Assembly: GCA_020849615.1 (NCBI GenBank) | Contig: JADLFW010000004.1 | Coordinates: 1-64,000 of the forward strand | DNA from: Phycisphaerales bacterium | GTDB lineage: Bacteria; Planctomycetota; Phycisphaerae; Phycisphaerales; UBA1924 | DNA length: 64,000 bases | Reading direction: 5' to 3' | Part shown: one piece after another, positions 44,958 to 53,053 of the stretch | Numbering within the stretch: the first letter of the stretch is position 1 | Layout: every line of letters begins with the position of its first letter | Notes under the pieces: generated by a model | The model's input: the letters and a program-made list of their open reading frames with translations, nothing else | Database searches by the model: none | What the model was told of the DNA's origin: nothing | Program-made: the position numbers and the translations under genes

Positions 44958-46007
44958 TCAGCCGGGCGGGCCCGCGCCCTCGGCCGGTTCCGCCCGCTTG
45001 CGCACCGTCAGCCGCACCACCCGGTTGTCGGCCTCGAACTTCAGCGGCAGCTGCGAACTGAAGTCGGTGAACGAGACTTCCTTGCTCGTCACGCCTTTCT
45101 CCAGCTCCTCGAAACCCAGCGACAGCGTCGCGATGACCTTGATCTCGCCCGTCTTCACCTGGTTCACCAGGTCGCTCGGGCCCGTCACCTTCACATCCTT
45201 GATGAAACGGTCGGTCTCGGGGATCTCCACATCCCACTTGCCCAGCTCAACCGCCGCCATCCGCACCTGCACCGGCACGCTCGGCACTGTCACCGTCGCC
45301 GTCCGGCTCCGCAGCTTCAGCTGCACATCCACCGCCGGCGGCTCGAGCCGGGCCCGCCCCGGCGCGATCCACGGCGGCAATCCCACCGGCACACCCGTCA
45401 CGGTCTCCATTCGCCCCGGAACCAGCTTCGACAGCATCGACGCGTCGATCTTCACCACCGCCGTCGCCTGTGCCCCCAGCGACGCCGCATCCGACGCCGG
45501 CAGCCTCACCTTCACCTTCGCGGGCCGCGTTTCGGGGACCCCCTCCAGCTCGCCGTCGGGCGCCTGCACCTCGACCCGCAGCTCCCGGGGCACCATCTGG
45601 TCGATCCGCACCTTCACCGATGACGGATCGGTCTTGCTGATCGTCGCCCCCATCTCCCGCAGGTCCGGGTGCGCCCGCAGCGCCAGCCGCAGGTCCACCG
45701 CCTGCTCCCCCGAATCCCCCGACACCCCGTCCATGCCGGGCGTCAGCTTGATCGCCTGCCGGTTCAGCCGCGACTGCAGCCGGTCCAGCCCGGCCGCGCT
45801 CCCCTCCACCGTCAGCTCCACCCGCCCCCGCCATCCCTGCCCGTCGGGCACATCGATCACCCGCTCGCCGGAAGGGTCGCCCTGGAAGATGACCTCCGCC
45901 GAGATCTGCTTGGTCCGCAGGCTCTCCGCCTCCGCGAACACCCAGATCACCGCCGTGATCACCGTCACCAGCCCGTACGACTTGATCCGGCTCCAGATCA
46001 CACCCAT
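44958..46007 (-). CDS. YbbR-domain protein, partner of the c-di-AMP synthase
   Basis: A 349-residue protein whose start lies 4 bases after the stop of the CdaA-like gene, so the two form an operon. One membrane segment at the N-terminus (about 11-26, YGLVTVITAVIWVFAE) is followed by three or four YbbR-type repeats outside the membrane (for example VIDVPDGQGWRGRVELTVEG, LTVRKRAEPAEG at the end). In Firmicutes the corresponding protein (CdaR) binds and regulates CdaA, and the same role is inferred here from gene order and architecture. No start-site ambiguity: GGAG overlaps the intergenic bases. Confidence 0.88.
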   Translation of the reverse strand: MGVIWSRIKSYGLVTVITAVIWVFAEAESLRTKQISAEVIFQGDPSGERVIDVPDGQGWRGRVELTVEGSAAGLDRLQSRLNRQAIKLTPGMDGVSGDSGEQAVDLRLALRAHPDLREMGATISKTDPSSVKVRIDQMVPRELRVEVQAPDGELEGVPETRPAKVKVRLPASDAASLGAQATAVVKIDASMLSKLVPGRMETVTGVPVGLPPWIAPGRARLEPPAVDVQLKLRSRTATVTVPSVPVQVRMAAVELGKWDVEIPETDRFIKDVKVTGPSDLVNQVKTGEIKVIATLSLGFEELEKGVTSKEVSFTDFSSQLPLKFEADNRVVRLTVRKRAEPAEGAGPPG

Positions 46008-46011
46008 CTCC

Positions 46012-46944
46012 TCAGACCTTCTCCGTCAACGGCTCGACGCCCCCGCCCACCTCGCCGCCTACTTCACCAAGGCCACCCTCGCCGTTGTCGATCGCGCCCG
46101 CATCGCCGGGCTTCGGCCCGCGCCGCCGCAGCCCGCGGTGACGCCCGCGCGTCCCGCCCAGCCGCCGCTTCAACTCCTCGGCCAGCTCCGCCGACGCCAT
46201 CGGCTCGCTCAGCCTCCCGCGCTCCGCGATCCGGATATGCCCCGTCTCCTCGCTCACGACCACCGCCAGCGCATCGCACTCCTTCGTCAGGCCCACCGCG
46301 GCCCGGTGCCGCGAGCCGAACGCCGGGTCCGGCATGTCCGACGGGTCCGCCAGCGGCAGCTGCACCCCCGCCGACGCCGCCTGCCGCCCCTTCACCACCA
46401 CCGCCAGGTCGTGCAGCGCCGTGCCCGGATAGAAAACCGTCTGCAGCAGCCGGGCCGACAGCTCCGCGTTCAGCGTGGCCCCCCCCTCCACCAGCCCCGC
46501 CAGCCCCACCTGCCGCTCGATCACGATCAGCCCGCCGAACCGCGCCTTGCTCAGGTACCCGCACGCCTCCGCGATCTCATCCGCGACATACGCCAGGTCC
46601 GACGGCGAACTGCGGAAGAACGGCGTCTCCCCCAGCCGCACCAGCCCCCGGCGCAGCTCCGGCTGGAAGATGATCACCAGCCCCACCGCGATCAGCGCCA
46701 GGAACCGGTCGTACAGGAACCCCAGCCGCTGCAGCGCCTCGCTCCCGCCCAGCACCCGCGAGATCACCGTGATCACCACCACCAGGAACAGCAGGCCCTT
46801 CAGCGCGCCCGCCGCCCTCGTCCCCTGCACGAACCGCAGCACCGCCCACACCACAACCCAGATCACGACCAGCTCGACCACCACCTCCCACGGCGCGTAG
46901 GAGGCCAGCCGCTCCATCAGGTCATGAATCGGACCCTGGCCCAT
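46012..46944 (-). CDS. cdaA: Diadenylate cyclase CdaA-like (c-di-AMP synthase) with altered DGA motif
   Basis: A 310-residue protein counted from ATG 46944 (GAGGGGG upstream; ATG 46980 would add 12 residues). Three membrane helices (about 21-39, 48-64 and 78-94) are followed by the DAC domain (about 100-255), which joins two ATP into cyclic di-AMP. The domain has FQPELRRGL, GGLIVIER, the RHR motif (GSRHRAAVG, 212-214) and, at 178-181, HDLA where active enzymes have HDGA. The Gly-to-Leu change falls in one of the two catalytic signatures. A basic tail (RRLGGTRGRHRGLRRRG) follows. It is cotranscribed with the YbbR-domain gene. c-di-AMP controls osmotic balance and the wall in other bacteria. 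Confidence 0.9.
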   Translation of the reverse strand: MGQGPIHDLMERLASYAPWEVVVELVVIWVVVWAVLRFVQGTRAAGALKGLLFLVVVITVISRVLGGSEALQRLGFLYDRFLALIAVGLVIIFQPELRRGLVRLGETPFFRSSPSDLAYVADEIAEACGYLSKARFGGLIVIERQVGLAGLVEGGATLNAELSARLLQTVFYPGTALHDLAVVVKGRQAASAGVQLPLADPSDMPDPAFGSRHRAAVGLTKECDALAVVVSEETGHIRIAERGRLSEPMASAELAEELKRRLGGTRGRHRGLRRRGPKPGDAGAIDNGEGGLGEVGGEVGGGVEPLTEKV

Positions 46945-47100
46945 CCCGACCCCGTACCCCCTCGCCCCGCACCCCTCCACGCCCCGTCACGCTCCGCCCC
47001 AGTCTACGACGCCCGCACGCCCCTCTCGTTCCCCGTCCTCTCTCTATCCCTACCCCCAACCCCTGCCCCCTGTTCCCTGTCCCCTACTCTCCCCGTAACC

Positions 47101-47364
47101 ATGCGCATCACCCAGTTCCAGGCCACCCCCAACCCCAACGCCCTCAAGTGCGTGATCGATCATCGACTCCCCGACACCCCTCGCTCCTATTTCAGCGCTG
47201 CGCAGGTCAACACCGACCCCCTCGCCGCCCGGCTCTTCGCCATCCCCGGCATCACCAACCTCCTGATCCACGAAAGCTTCATCACCGTCGGCAAGGACCC
47301 CGCCGCCGACTGGAAACCCATCAAGGCCGCCCTTGAACTCACCCTCCGCGACTTCAAACCCTGA
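47101..47364 (+). CDS. Nfu/NifU N-terminal-domain protein
   Basis: An 87-residue protein consisting only of the Nfu N-terminal domain: QATPNPNALKCVI at the start, then SYFSAAQVNTDPLAARLFAIPGI and a IHESFITVGKDPAADW stretch ending in LELTLRDF. This domain usually precedes the CxxC iron-sulfur scaffold domain in Nfu proteins. Here the scaffold part is absent, and the stand-alone form is known in bacteria. It probably assists iron-sulfur or related assembly, but this is inference. No Shine-Dalgarno is visible before ATG 47101 (pyrimidine-rich leader). The next gene, mutY, encodes an iron-sulfur protein. Confidence 0.85.
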   Translation: MRITQFQATPNPNALKCVIDHRLPDTPRSYFSAAQVNTDPLAARLFAIPGITNLLIHESFITVGKDPAADWKPIKAALELTLRDFKP

Positions 47365-47418
47365 TCCCCCGAAGCCGCCCCCGATCCCCCGACCCCCGAC
47401 TCACCAATCCCCACCCCT

Positions 47419-48546
47419 ATGGCCTCCCGCGACTCCCGCATCGCCCGGACCCTCCTCGAATGGTTCGACGCCGCCGCCCGCGACCTCCCCTGGCGGCCGC
47501 CGGGCCGCGCGGGCCGCCGCGACCCCTACCACACGCTGGTCTCCGAGTTCATGCTCCAGCAGACCCAGGCCGCCCGCGTCGCCGAACGCTTCCCACGCTT
47601 CCTCGCCCGCTTCCCCTCCCTCGCCCACCTCGCCCGCGCCGATGAGCAGGATGTCCTTGCCGAATGGTCGGGCCTGGGCTATTACGCCCGGGCCCGCAAC
47701 CTCCACGCCGCAGCCCGCGCCGTCGCCGACCTTCCACACGCCCGCCTCCCCCACGACCCCGACCAGCTGACCGCCCTCCCGGGCGTCGGCCGCTACACCG
47801 CCGGCGCCATCGCCTCCCTCGCCTTCAACACCCCCACCCCCGCCGTCGATGGCAACGTCTCCCGCGTCATCCTCCGCCTCGAAGCCAAAGACCTCCCCCT
47901 CGCCGGGCCCGGCACCCTCGCCTTCGCCCACGGCCGCGCAACACAGCTCCTCGCCACCGAGCCGGCCCGCGCGAGCGCCGGCGCTCTCAATGAAGCCCTC
48001 ATCGAACTCGGCGCCACCATCTGCACCCCGCGCTCACCCCGCTGCGAGGCCTGCCCCCTCGCCCGTGAATGCCGCGCGCGCAAGCTCAAAGCCCAGGCCC
48101 GCATCCCCCGGGCCAAGCCGCCCGCCCGCCAGAAACACCTGCGCGCCGATTCCGTGCTGATCCGCGACCGCGCGGGCCGGCTGCTCATCGAGCGCCGCCC
48201 GCGCACGGGCCTCTGGGCCGCCATGTGGCAGGCCCCCACGCTCGAATCCCCCGCCGGGCCCGATGAGCCGGGCCCCACAGCACGCCAGTTGCCTCGCCTG
48301 CTCCACCTGCCGGGCCTGAACCTCGGCCCGCGCCCCGTCGAGACCTTCACCCACGCCACCACGCACCGACTCGTCCAGTTCCGCATCTGGACCGCCGCCG
48401 CGCCCCGCGATTTTGCACCCGGGCCGGGCCCGGCCGGCGATCAACCACGCGAATGGAAGAAACAGGATCAGATCGCGATGCTGGCGATCTCCAACCCCCA
48501 ACGCCGCATCCTGCTCGCCGACCGCGATTCGCTGTTCGACCGCTGA
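47419..48546 (+). CDS. mutY: A/G-specific adenine DNA glycosylase MutY
   Basis: A 375-residue base-excision repair enzyme that removes adenine mispaired with 8-oxoguanine. It has the catalytic Glu43 in SEFMLQQTQ, the helix-hairpin-helix LPGVGRYTAGAI (120-131), the catalytic Asp144 in AVDGNVSR, and the four iron-sulfur cysteines 202, 209, 212 and 218 (CX6CX2CX5C). After a linker, residues 240-370 form the NUDIX-like domain that reads 8-oxoG (VLIRDRAGRLLIERRP, GLWAAMWQAPT). Length and order are normal for the family. It follows the Nfu-N gene by 54 bases on the same strand. Confidence 0.96.
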   Translation: MASRDSRIARTLLEWFDAAARDLPWRPPGRAGRRDPYHTLVSEFMLQQTQAARVAERFPRFLARFPSLAHLARADEQDVLAEWSGLGYYARARNLHAAARAVADLPHARLPHDPDQLTALPGVGRYTAGAIASLAFNTPTPAVDGNVSRVILRLEAKDLPLAGPGTLAFAHGRATQLLATEPARASAGALNEALIELGATICTPRSPRCEACPLARECRARKLKAQARIPRAKPPARQKHLRADSVLIRDRAGRLLIERRPRTGLWAAMWQAPTLESPAGPDEPGPTARQLPRLLHLPGLNLGPRPVETFTHATTHRLVQFRIWTAAAPRDFAPGPGPAGDQPREWKKQDQIAMLAISNPQRRILLADRDSLFDR

Positions 48547-48563
48547 GAGGATCGCGGCTCGCG

Positions 48564-48599
48564 CCTCAGTGCCTTCGTGCCTCTGTGCCTTCTCAGGCC
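48564..48599. repeat. Copy of a dispersed 'CACAGAGGCAC' element
   Basis: CCTCAGTGCCTTCGTGCCTCTG continues to GCCTTCTCAGG, the reverse strand of the same element present three times at 50831-51046. It begins about 20 bases after the mutY stop. Confidence 0.6.
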
Positions 48600-49054
48600 G
48601 CTCTCTGATCCCATCCCTTCGGCCGGACGTTGGCGGGGGTGTCGGGCGCCTCGCGCCAGTCCTCAGCGCACCGGAGCTTCAGGTCGCTGGGCATCGTCTT
48701 GCGGTACCCCAGCAGCCGGATGACCTCCAGCACATCCGTCCAGGATGGGAACGTGCGGGCGTTGGCTTTCTTGAACTCGTTGATCGCCATCAGGAACAGG
48801 AACTGCTCCTGGGTCATCTCGCCCTCTTCGGCGGATCTCGTGAAGTCGCTCAGGCGCCGGCCCGGGCCGCGGCGGCGCTCCAGGCCCGTATTCGCCGCGG
48901 TGGGCCCCCCGGGGTTATCACCCGCGGCCCGCCGGGCCATCGCCCTGCGGTCGGGCAGGATGCGGCGATCTACCACATCCCGGGGGGTGTCGCTGGATTC
49001 CGGGGATGGTGTGCTCCCCGGCGCGCGGCGGTCGTGAATCCCATCCTGGCCCAT
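48593..49054 (-). CDS. Hypothetical protein with conserved C-terminal helical domain (153 aa)
   Basis: GGAGGG lies 6 bases before ATG 49054. The N-terminal half is rich in Arg, Asp and Pro (DRRAPGSTP, RRILPDRRAM, ERRRGPGRRL) and probably disordered. The C-terminal half (about 78-150) is a compact helical domain: EMTQEQFLFLMAINEFKKAN, then FPSWTDVLEVIRLLGYRKT and RCAEDWREAPD. The second part reads like a winged-helix or DNA-reading module but cannot be assigned. Convergent with mutY; the coding end overlaps the edge of a dispersed repeat element. Confidence 0.7.
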   Translation of the reverse strand: MGQDGIHDRRAPGSTPSPESSDTPRDVVDRRILPDRRAMARRAAGDNPGGPTAANTGLERRRGPGRRLSDFTRSAEEGEMTQEQFLFLMAINEFKKANARTFPSWTDVLEVIRLLGYRKTMPSDLKLRCAEDWREAPDTPANVRPKGWDQRAA

Positions 49055-49109
49055 TCGGTGCCCTCCGGCGGACCCGGACGGGCGCGGGCCTCAGCTCGCC
49101 CCGAACGGG

Positions 49110-49385
49110 TCACAGCTCGTCGTCACCGTCGTCATCGTCAAATTCCTCGTCCCCCTCCACCGCCTCATCCTCGTCATCGAGGAAATCCTCATCGTCCTCG
49201 TAGTCCTCATCCTCCTCGAAATCGTCGTTCCCGAAGACATCATCGTCGTCGAAATCCTCATCCTCATCTTCGCAGACGACCTCCGGCGCATCGCCGGGCC
49301 TGTACTCGATCCCCCCCGGCGTCGTCGCGCGCCACACCGCGGACCAACCGCCGCCCACCGTCGCATCCATCAGTTCTGTTGCCAT
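49110..49385 (-). CDS. Very acidic small protein (91 aa)
   Basis: ATG 49385 has GGGAGG about 7 bases upstream, which decides between it and a much longer but unconvincing frame. The first 40 residues form a small domain (MATELMDATVGGGWSAVWRA, TPGGIEYRPGDAPEVVCEDE). The rest is almost entirely Asp and Glu with occasional Phe and Tyr (DDDDVFGND, EEDEDYEDDEDF) and ends DDDDGDDEL. Such a tail can mimic nucleic acid or bind cations or basic proteins. Family not recognised. It sits 55 bases upstream of the 48593-49054 gene on the same strand. Confidence 0.7.
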   Translation of the reverse strand: MATELMDATVGGGWSAVWRATTPGGIEYRPGDAPEVVCEDEDEDFDDDDVFGNDDFEEDEDYEDDEDFLDDEDEAVEGDEEFDDDDGDDEL

Positions 49386-49809
49386 CGCTGAACCTCCCAA
49401 CCCTTCGACCGCCGGCCCGGCACGGGCCGCTGTCCTGCACACCATCTCGTCCACCACCACCGGACCCGCACTCACCACACCCGCACTCAGCAGACCCGAC
49501 TCGAACTCATCGGCTTCACACCAGTTCCGCCCCGATCCCGGCCCGGTTCCTGAAACCACGCACGTCCCGACCACGAACTCCCGGGCCCCCGCACCACCCC
49601 GCGGCCCGCGCACCCGTCCCGGGCCAAACTCGCGGTACACTACTGTCCGTTACGCGGCTGTCAATCGGCCTGTGGACATTCCGCCACCGTCCCGGGTCAA
49701 CGTCCCTCCAATTCGGCCCACCGTAGACCCCCAGGCACCCCGCGGCCAGCCCCTTCCCGCGATTTCCCCATGATGCCGACCCGACGCTCTTAGGACCGCG
49801 CTGACCACG
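49386..49809. other. Divergent intergenic region (424 bases)
   Basis: No supported gene. It separates the acidic-protein gene (-) from the 49810 membrane-protein gene (+). The only recognisable element is a GGTACACT word at 49634-49641, possibly a -10 box for the plus-strand gene. The rest is CCGG-rich without repeats that I can see. Confidence 0.45.
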
Positions 49810-50544
49810 ATGTCAACCCACCACACCCCCACGACTTTCAGCCCGGTCGCCGGGCTCGCCGCCCTGATCCTCCCGGGCGCGGGCCACTTTGTCCTCGGCC
49901 AGCGCGGCCGGGCCGCCGCCATCGCCGCCGGTGTCCTGGGCCTCTTCTTCGGCGGCCTCCTCATCGGCGGGATCGATGTCGTCGATTCCCGCGAGGACCG
50001 ACTCTGGTTCATCGGGCAGGCTCTCATCGGTCCCGTCGCCTTCGGCGTTGACTACGCCCACCAAACCCACTTCAAGGGTGTCTACATCCCCCCCGAGATT
50101 CTCGTCAATAAGAAGATCTCCTCCCGCCAGCTCGCCCTCCTCACCCGCTCACCGCGCTCGGCCGGGCCCGGCGAAGTCCGGGAGGTCATGACCCTCCAGG
50201 TCGTCGATCCCCACCAGGGACAAGCCGCCTCCGTCACCATCCCCGTCCTCCGCCGCCTCACCGCCCAGGAGTTCGCTTCCGCCGGACTCTCCCCGGAGCT
50301 GGACGAGAACCAAGCCCCCCTCACCCGGGCCGAGATGTCCGCGCTGGATGCCAAAGGCCTCGGCCCGCCCAACCGCAAATCACTCTCCAAGGTCAACGAG
50401 CTGGGCACGCTCTTCGCCACCATCGCCGGGATGCTCAACATCATCGTGATCCTCGATGCCCTCTTCCCCCCCATCCGCACCCCCGGAACCTCCCCCGGAA
50501 CGTCCCCCGGAATCCCGGAAACCGCACCCGGAGCCGCCGCGTGA
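49810..50544 (+). CDS. Hypothetical membrane protein (244 aa)
   Basis: The N-terminus carries two or three closely spaced membrane helices (LAALILPGAGHFVLGQ, AAGVLGLFFGGLLIGGID, IGQALIGPVAFGVDY), with an LPGxGHxxLGQ motif common in small bacterial membrane proteins that follow TM2-like layouts. A soluble part (90-205) follows, then another membrane helix (TIAGMLNIIVILDALF, about 203-218) and a Pro/Thr/Gly repeat tail (TPGTSPGTSPGIPET). Its stop overlaps the next start (TGATG), so both proteins are likely made together and may form a complex. Function unknown. Confidence 0.8.
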   Translation: MSTHHTPTTFSPVAGLAALILPGAGHFVLGQRGRAAAIAAGVLGLFFGGLLIGGIDVVDSREDRLWFIGQALIGPVAFGVDYAHQTHFKGVYIPPEILVNKKISSRQLALLTRSPRSAGPGEVREVMTLQVVDPHQGQAASVTIPVLRRLTAQEFASAGLSPELDENQAPLTRAEMSALDAKGLGPPNRKSLSKVNELGTLFATIAGMLNIIVILDALFPPIRTPGTSPGTSPGIPETAPGAAA

Positions 50545-50825
50545 TGCCCCCCGCGCTCCATTCGGCCGGGACATCGCTCCTGTTGCTGGCCTACCGCCCG
50601 TTCATCGACCCGGTTGACATCCAGCGCATCTGGTACTTCCTGCTCATCCCCCTGGCGCTGGGCATCGCCATCACCTACAAGGCGGTCCGCATCCCCGACA
50701 TGCGCCGCTACCCGCGCCAGGTCGCCCTCATGACGGTACAGATCGTCATCGCCATGCTCGCCCTCGGCGCTGCCTCCTTCCTCCTCGTCCAGCACGTCGC
50801 CCCGCTGATCCTGCCCAGCCGGTGA
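50544..50825 (+). CDS. Small hypothetical membrane protein (93 aa), coupled to the previous gene
   Basis: ATG 50544 overlaps the stop of the preceding gene by one base (GTGATG); GTG 50541 is an alternative start. There are three hydrophobic segments (SLLLLAYRPF weak; IWYFLLIPLALGIAITY; LMTVQIVIAMLALGAASFLL) with a short basic stretch RRYPRQ between the last two. Co-translation suggests a partner role for the 49810 protein. Family not recognised. Confidence 0.72.
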   Translation: MPPALHSAGTSLLLLAYRPFIDPVDIQRIWYFLLIPLALGIAITYKAVRIPDMRRYPRQVALMTVQIVIAMLALGAASFLLVQHVAPLILPSR

Positions 50826-51128
50826 AGAAGATTCACCGCAGAGGTGCAGAGGCCGCAGAGAAGCAGGGGACAGGGGACCGAGGCACCAGTGATTCGAGTT
50901 CCGCGGATGCGCCGGGCGGCCGGGCCGTCATCCCATTCAATGTTGCCACCTCAAGATTCACATCTTCTCTGTGCCTCTGTGCCTCGGTGGTAAAAACTCT
51001 TCGTTGGTCCAACCAAAGCAGTTCACCACCGAGGCGCAGAGAAGAACGGGATCGGGGATTCGACCACGGGCGACACCGCCGTTCATCCCGGGCCCACCCA
51101 TTTCTTCTGTCCCCTGTCCCCTTCCTTC
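50826..51128. repeat. 303-base gap filled by a dispersed repeat family in both orientations
   Basis: No gene. It holds three copies of an element whose core is ACCGAGGCACAGAGGCACAGAGAAG or its complement. One is direct (50831-50863), one is inverted (50963-51000) and one is direct but shorter (51022-51046). The last two face each other and could form a long hairpin. Similar CACAGAGGCACAGAG elements are scattered through many planctomycete and other genomes. It borders the phage-like cassette at its 3' end. Confidence 0.7.
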
Positions 51129-52970
51129 CTATACCCTCTGCCTCAGCGTGCCCGCCTGCTTGTCCAGGTTCAGCACCAGGTACCGCAGCGCATCCACCGC
51201 GTGGTCCGGGCCATCCTTCTTCGGGTTCACATCCCCCGGCGCATCCTCCGGATAGTGGTACCGCTCCAGCGATTCGATCAGCACCACGCACCGCGCATGC
51301 ACGAACAGCCGCGGGCCCGTCCCCGCCGCGGGCCGCAGCCGGGCCCGGAGCAGCCCCAGCCCGCTCGTGACCCCGCCCCTCGTCGCCCTGACGCCGAACC
51401 CCTCGCCGCGCAGCACATCGATCGCGCTCCGCCCGGTCTGCTCGCTCTTGGCCGCCCCCGCGGGGTCCACACCGATCCACCTGGGCTTGGGCCAGGGCCT
51501 TGCCTTCATCGCGGCGATGTGATCATCCAGCAGCGCCCCGGCCCGGCTGTACTCATCGACGATCCACAGCACCCCATCGCCATCCACCGCCCCCCACAGC
51601 ACCACCGTCGGCGCGCGCATCCCGAAATCCATCCCGCCGTACCAGACAACGCCGCTCACCCCGCGCTCACCCTCCGCCCACGGCGTCTCCCGCACGATGT
51701 GCACCCGCGCATCAAACTCCGGCAGCACCGCCCCATCCCGCGTCGGCCGCAGGCACAGCATCTCCGATTCCCACGCCGCCGGGCCCACCCTCGACTTCAT
51801 CGCCGCCGCATCGTCGATCGCCAGGTGCCCCACACCCACCCCCTCCGCATTGCCGGGGCGCTCCTTGGCCCGGCCGCCGCACTCCGGCAGCAACGGGCAG
51901 TCGCGGGCGGATCGCACATCGCCACAACTCACAGCAGCACAGCTCACATGAAGGTCGGCCGGAAGCTGGGGAAGCTGAACATCACCCCCCGCTCCCGCAG
52001 AGCCTTCATGTGTGCTGTGGCCCTGTTCGCTGTGGCCCTGTTCGCTGTGGCCATCTCCCGCCCGGCACCGCCGGGCGGGCTCGCACTGGCCCAGCACATC
52101 AACCACGCCCCACCGGAACAGCTTCCTGCGCCCCTCGCCCGCCTCCTGCACGATGCTGAACATCACCCCGTGCGGGATGTGCATCGTGCTCAGGCACTCC
52201 ACCGCCCCCCGCACCCAGATGTCGCCGCACTGGCGGCTCTTGGTCACCAGCTGCGCTGCCTCCCACACCTCCCGGTCAAACAGCTCCACCTCATCGCACC
52301 GCAGCTTCTGCACGCGCGTCCCCCGCACGGACGCGTGCGACTGCGCCAGCACCTCCACCTCCGAGCCGTTGAGCAGCTTCAGGCGCCGGGCCGTGATCCG
52401 CCCGTCCACCAGCTTCGCCAGCTTCGGATACCGGAACAGCCCGCGCAGGTACGCGTGCATGCGCTTGGACTGCTCCAGCGTGCCCCCCAGGATCCGCACC
52501 TCGATCCCCGGCTTGAACATCAGATCGAGCATCGTCGCCACCGCGCCCAGGAACGTCTTGCCCCCGCCCCGGTTGGCCCACACCACGCAGTCGATCGGCC
52601 CGACCGAGTGCGGCCGCGGCGGGTGCTCGGCGTCGGGCAGTTCCTCGGCGGGGCGCCGGGCCCGGCCCTCGAAGTAGACGTGCACCAGGTAGTCAAACGG
52701 CGCGGCATGCCCCTCGATCACCGGCTCGCGCGGCACATCGACCTCCACCTCCTCGCGCAGCCACGCGTGCAGCGCATCGGGCGTCTTGGGCCCGGACCCC
52801 GCCGGGTTGTTGGGCCTCCGCTTGCGCGGGCCCGGCTCCTGGTCCCCTCCAATCTCTTTCGTCGCTTCCTCCAGAGCTTCCTCCTGCACATCCTCAACAT
52901 CGGGCCGAGTCTCCTGCACCGGCTTCTCGCTCTTCACCGCCCGCTTGCGCTTCGCCCTCGCCTTCGCCAC
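51129..52970 (-). CDS. Phage terminase large subunit-like ATPase/nuclease (GTG start, with repeat insertion)
   Basis: A 613-residue protein. GTG 52970 has AAGGGGGTGG upstream and starts the Lys/Arg-rich leader. ATPase domain: Walker A ANRGGGKT (132-139) and Walker B-like LRCDEVEL (Asp226, Glu227). RNase H-type nuclease: GGMDFGMRAPT (Asp448), GVDPAG (about 506) and PDHAVDALRY (about 591). Such enzymes cut and pump phage DNA. Between the two domains, about 50 residues (306-356) come from repeated DNA: GHSEQ repeated, then a Ser/Gly/Cys-rich stretch. The Cys residues flanking the insertion (CEPARRC and CPLLPEC) may have formed a zinc knot. No portal, capsid or tail genes follow, so this is a remnant or domesticated terminase. 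Confidence 0.85.
   Translation of the reverse strand: MAKARAKRKRAVKSEKPVQETRPDVEDVQEEALEEATKEIGGDQEPGPRKRRPNNPAGSGPKTPDALHAWLREEVEVDVPREPVIEGHAAPFDYLVHVYFEGRARRPAEELPDAEHPPRPHSVGPIDCVVWANRGGGKTFLGAVATMLDLMFKPGIEVRILGGTLEQSKRMHAYLRGLFRYPKLAKLVDGRITARRLKLLNGSEVEVLAQSHASVRGTRVQKLRCDEVELFDREVWEAAQLVTKSRQCGDIWVRGAVECLSTMHIPHGVMFSIVQEAGEGRRKLFRWGVVDVLGQCEPARRCRAGDGHSEQGHSEQGHSTHEGSAGAGGDVQLPQLPADLHVSCAAVSCGDVRSARDCPLLPECGGRAKERPGNAEGVGVGHLAIDDAAAMKSRVGPAAWESEMLCLRPTRDGAVLPEFDARVHIVRETPWAEGERGVSGVVWYGGMDFGMRAPTVVLWGAVDGDGVLWIVDEYSRAGALLDDHIAAMKARPWPKPRWIGVDPAGAAKSEQTGRSAIDVLRGEGFGVRATRGGVTSGLGLLRARLRPAAGTGPRLFVHARCVVLIESLERYHYPEDAPGDVNPKKDGPDHAVDALRYLVLNLDKQAGTLRQRV
51921..52052. repeat. Inverted and tandem repeats inside the terminase gene
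   Basis: A 17-base inverted repeat with one mismatch (arms 51938-51954 and 52003-52019) is flanked on the right by a perfect 15-base tandem unit (GCTGTGGCCCTGTTC, 52014-52052, 2.6 copies) and on the left by degenerate 15-base units. All lengths are multiples of three, so the reading frame is kept. Confidence 0.82.
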
Positions 52971-53053
52971 TCCCCACCCCCTTCTTGAGTCCTTGAAACC
53001 ACACCGCGACCCCCGACACTCCACACCCCGACAGCCGATCCCCGACGCCTCCC

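Noticed and set aside
44872..47100. Long plus-strand frame leading into the Nfu-N gene
   Set aside because: It is antisense to the YbbR and CdaA genes. Only its last 87 codons match a real family, so the start was placed at 47101.
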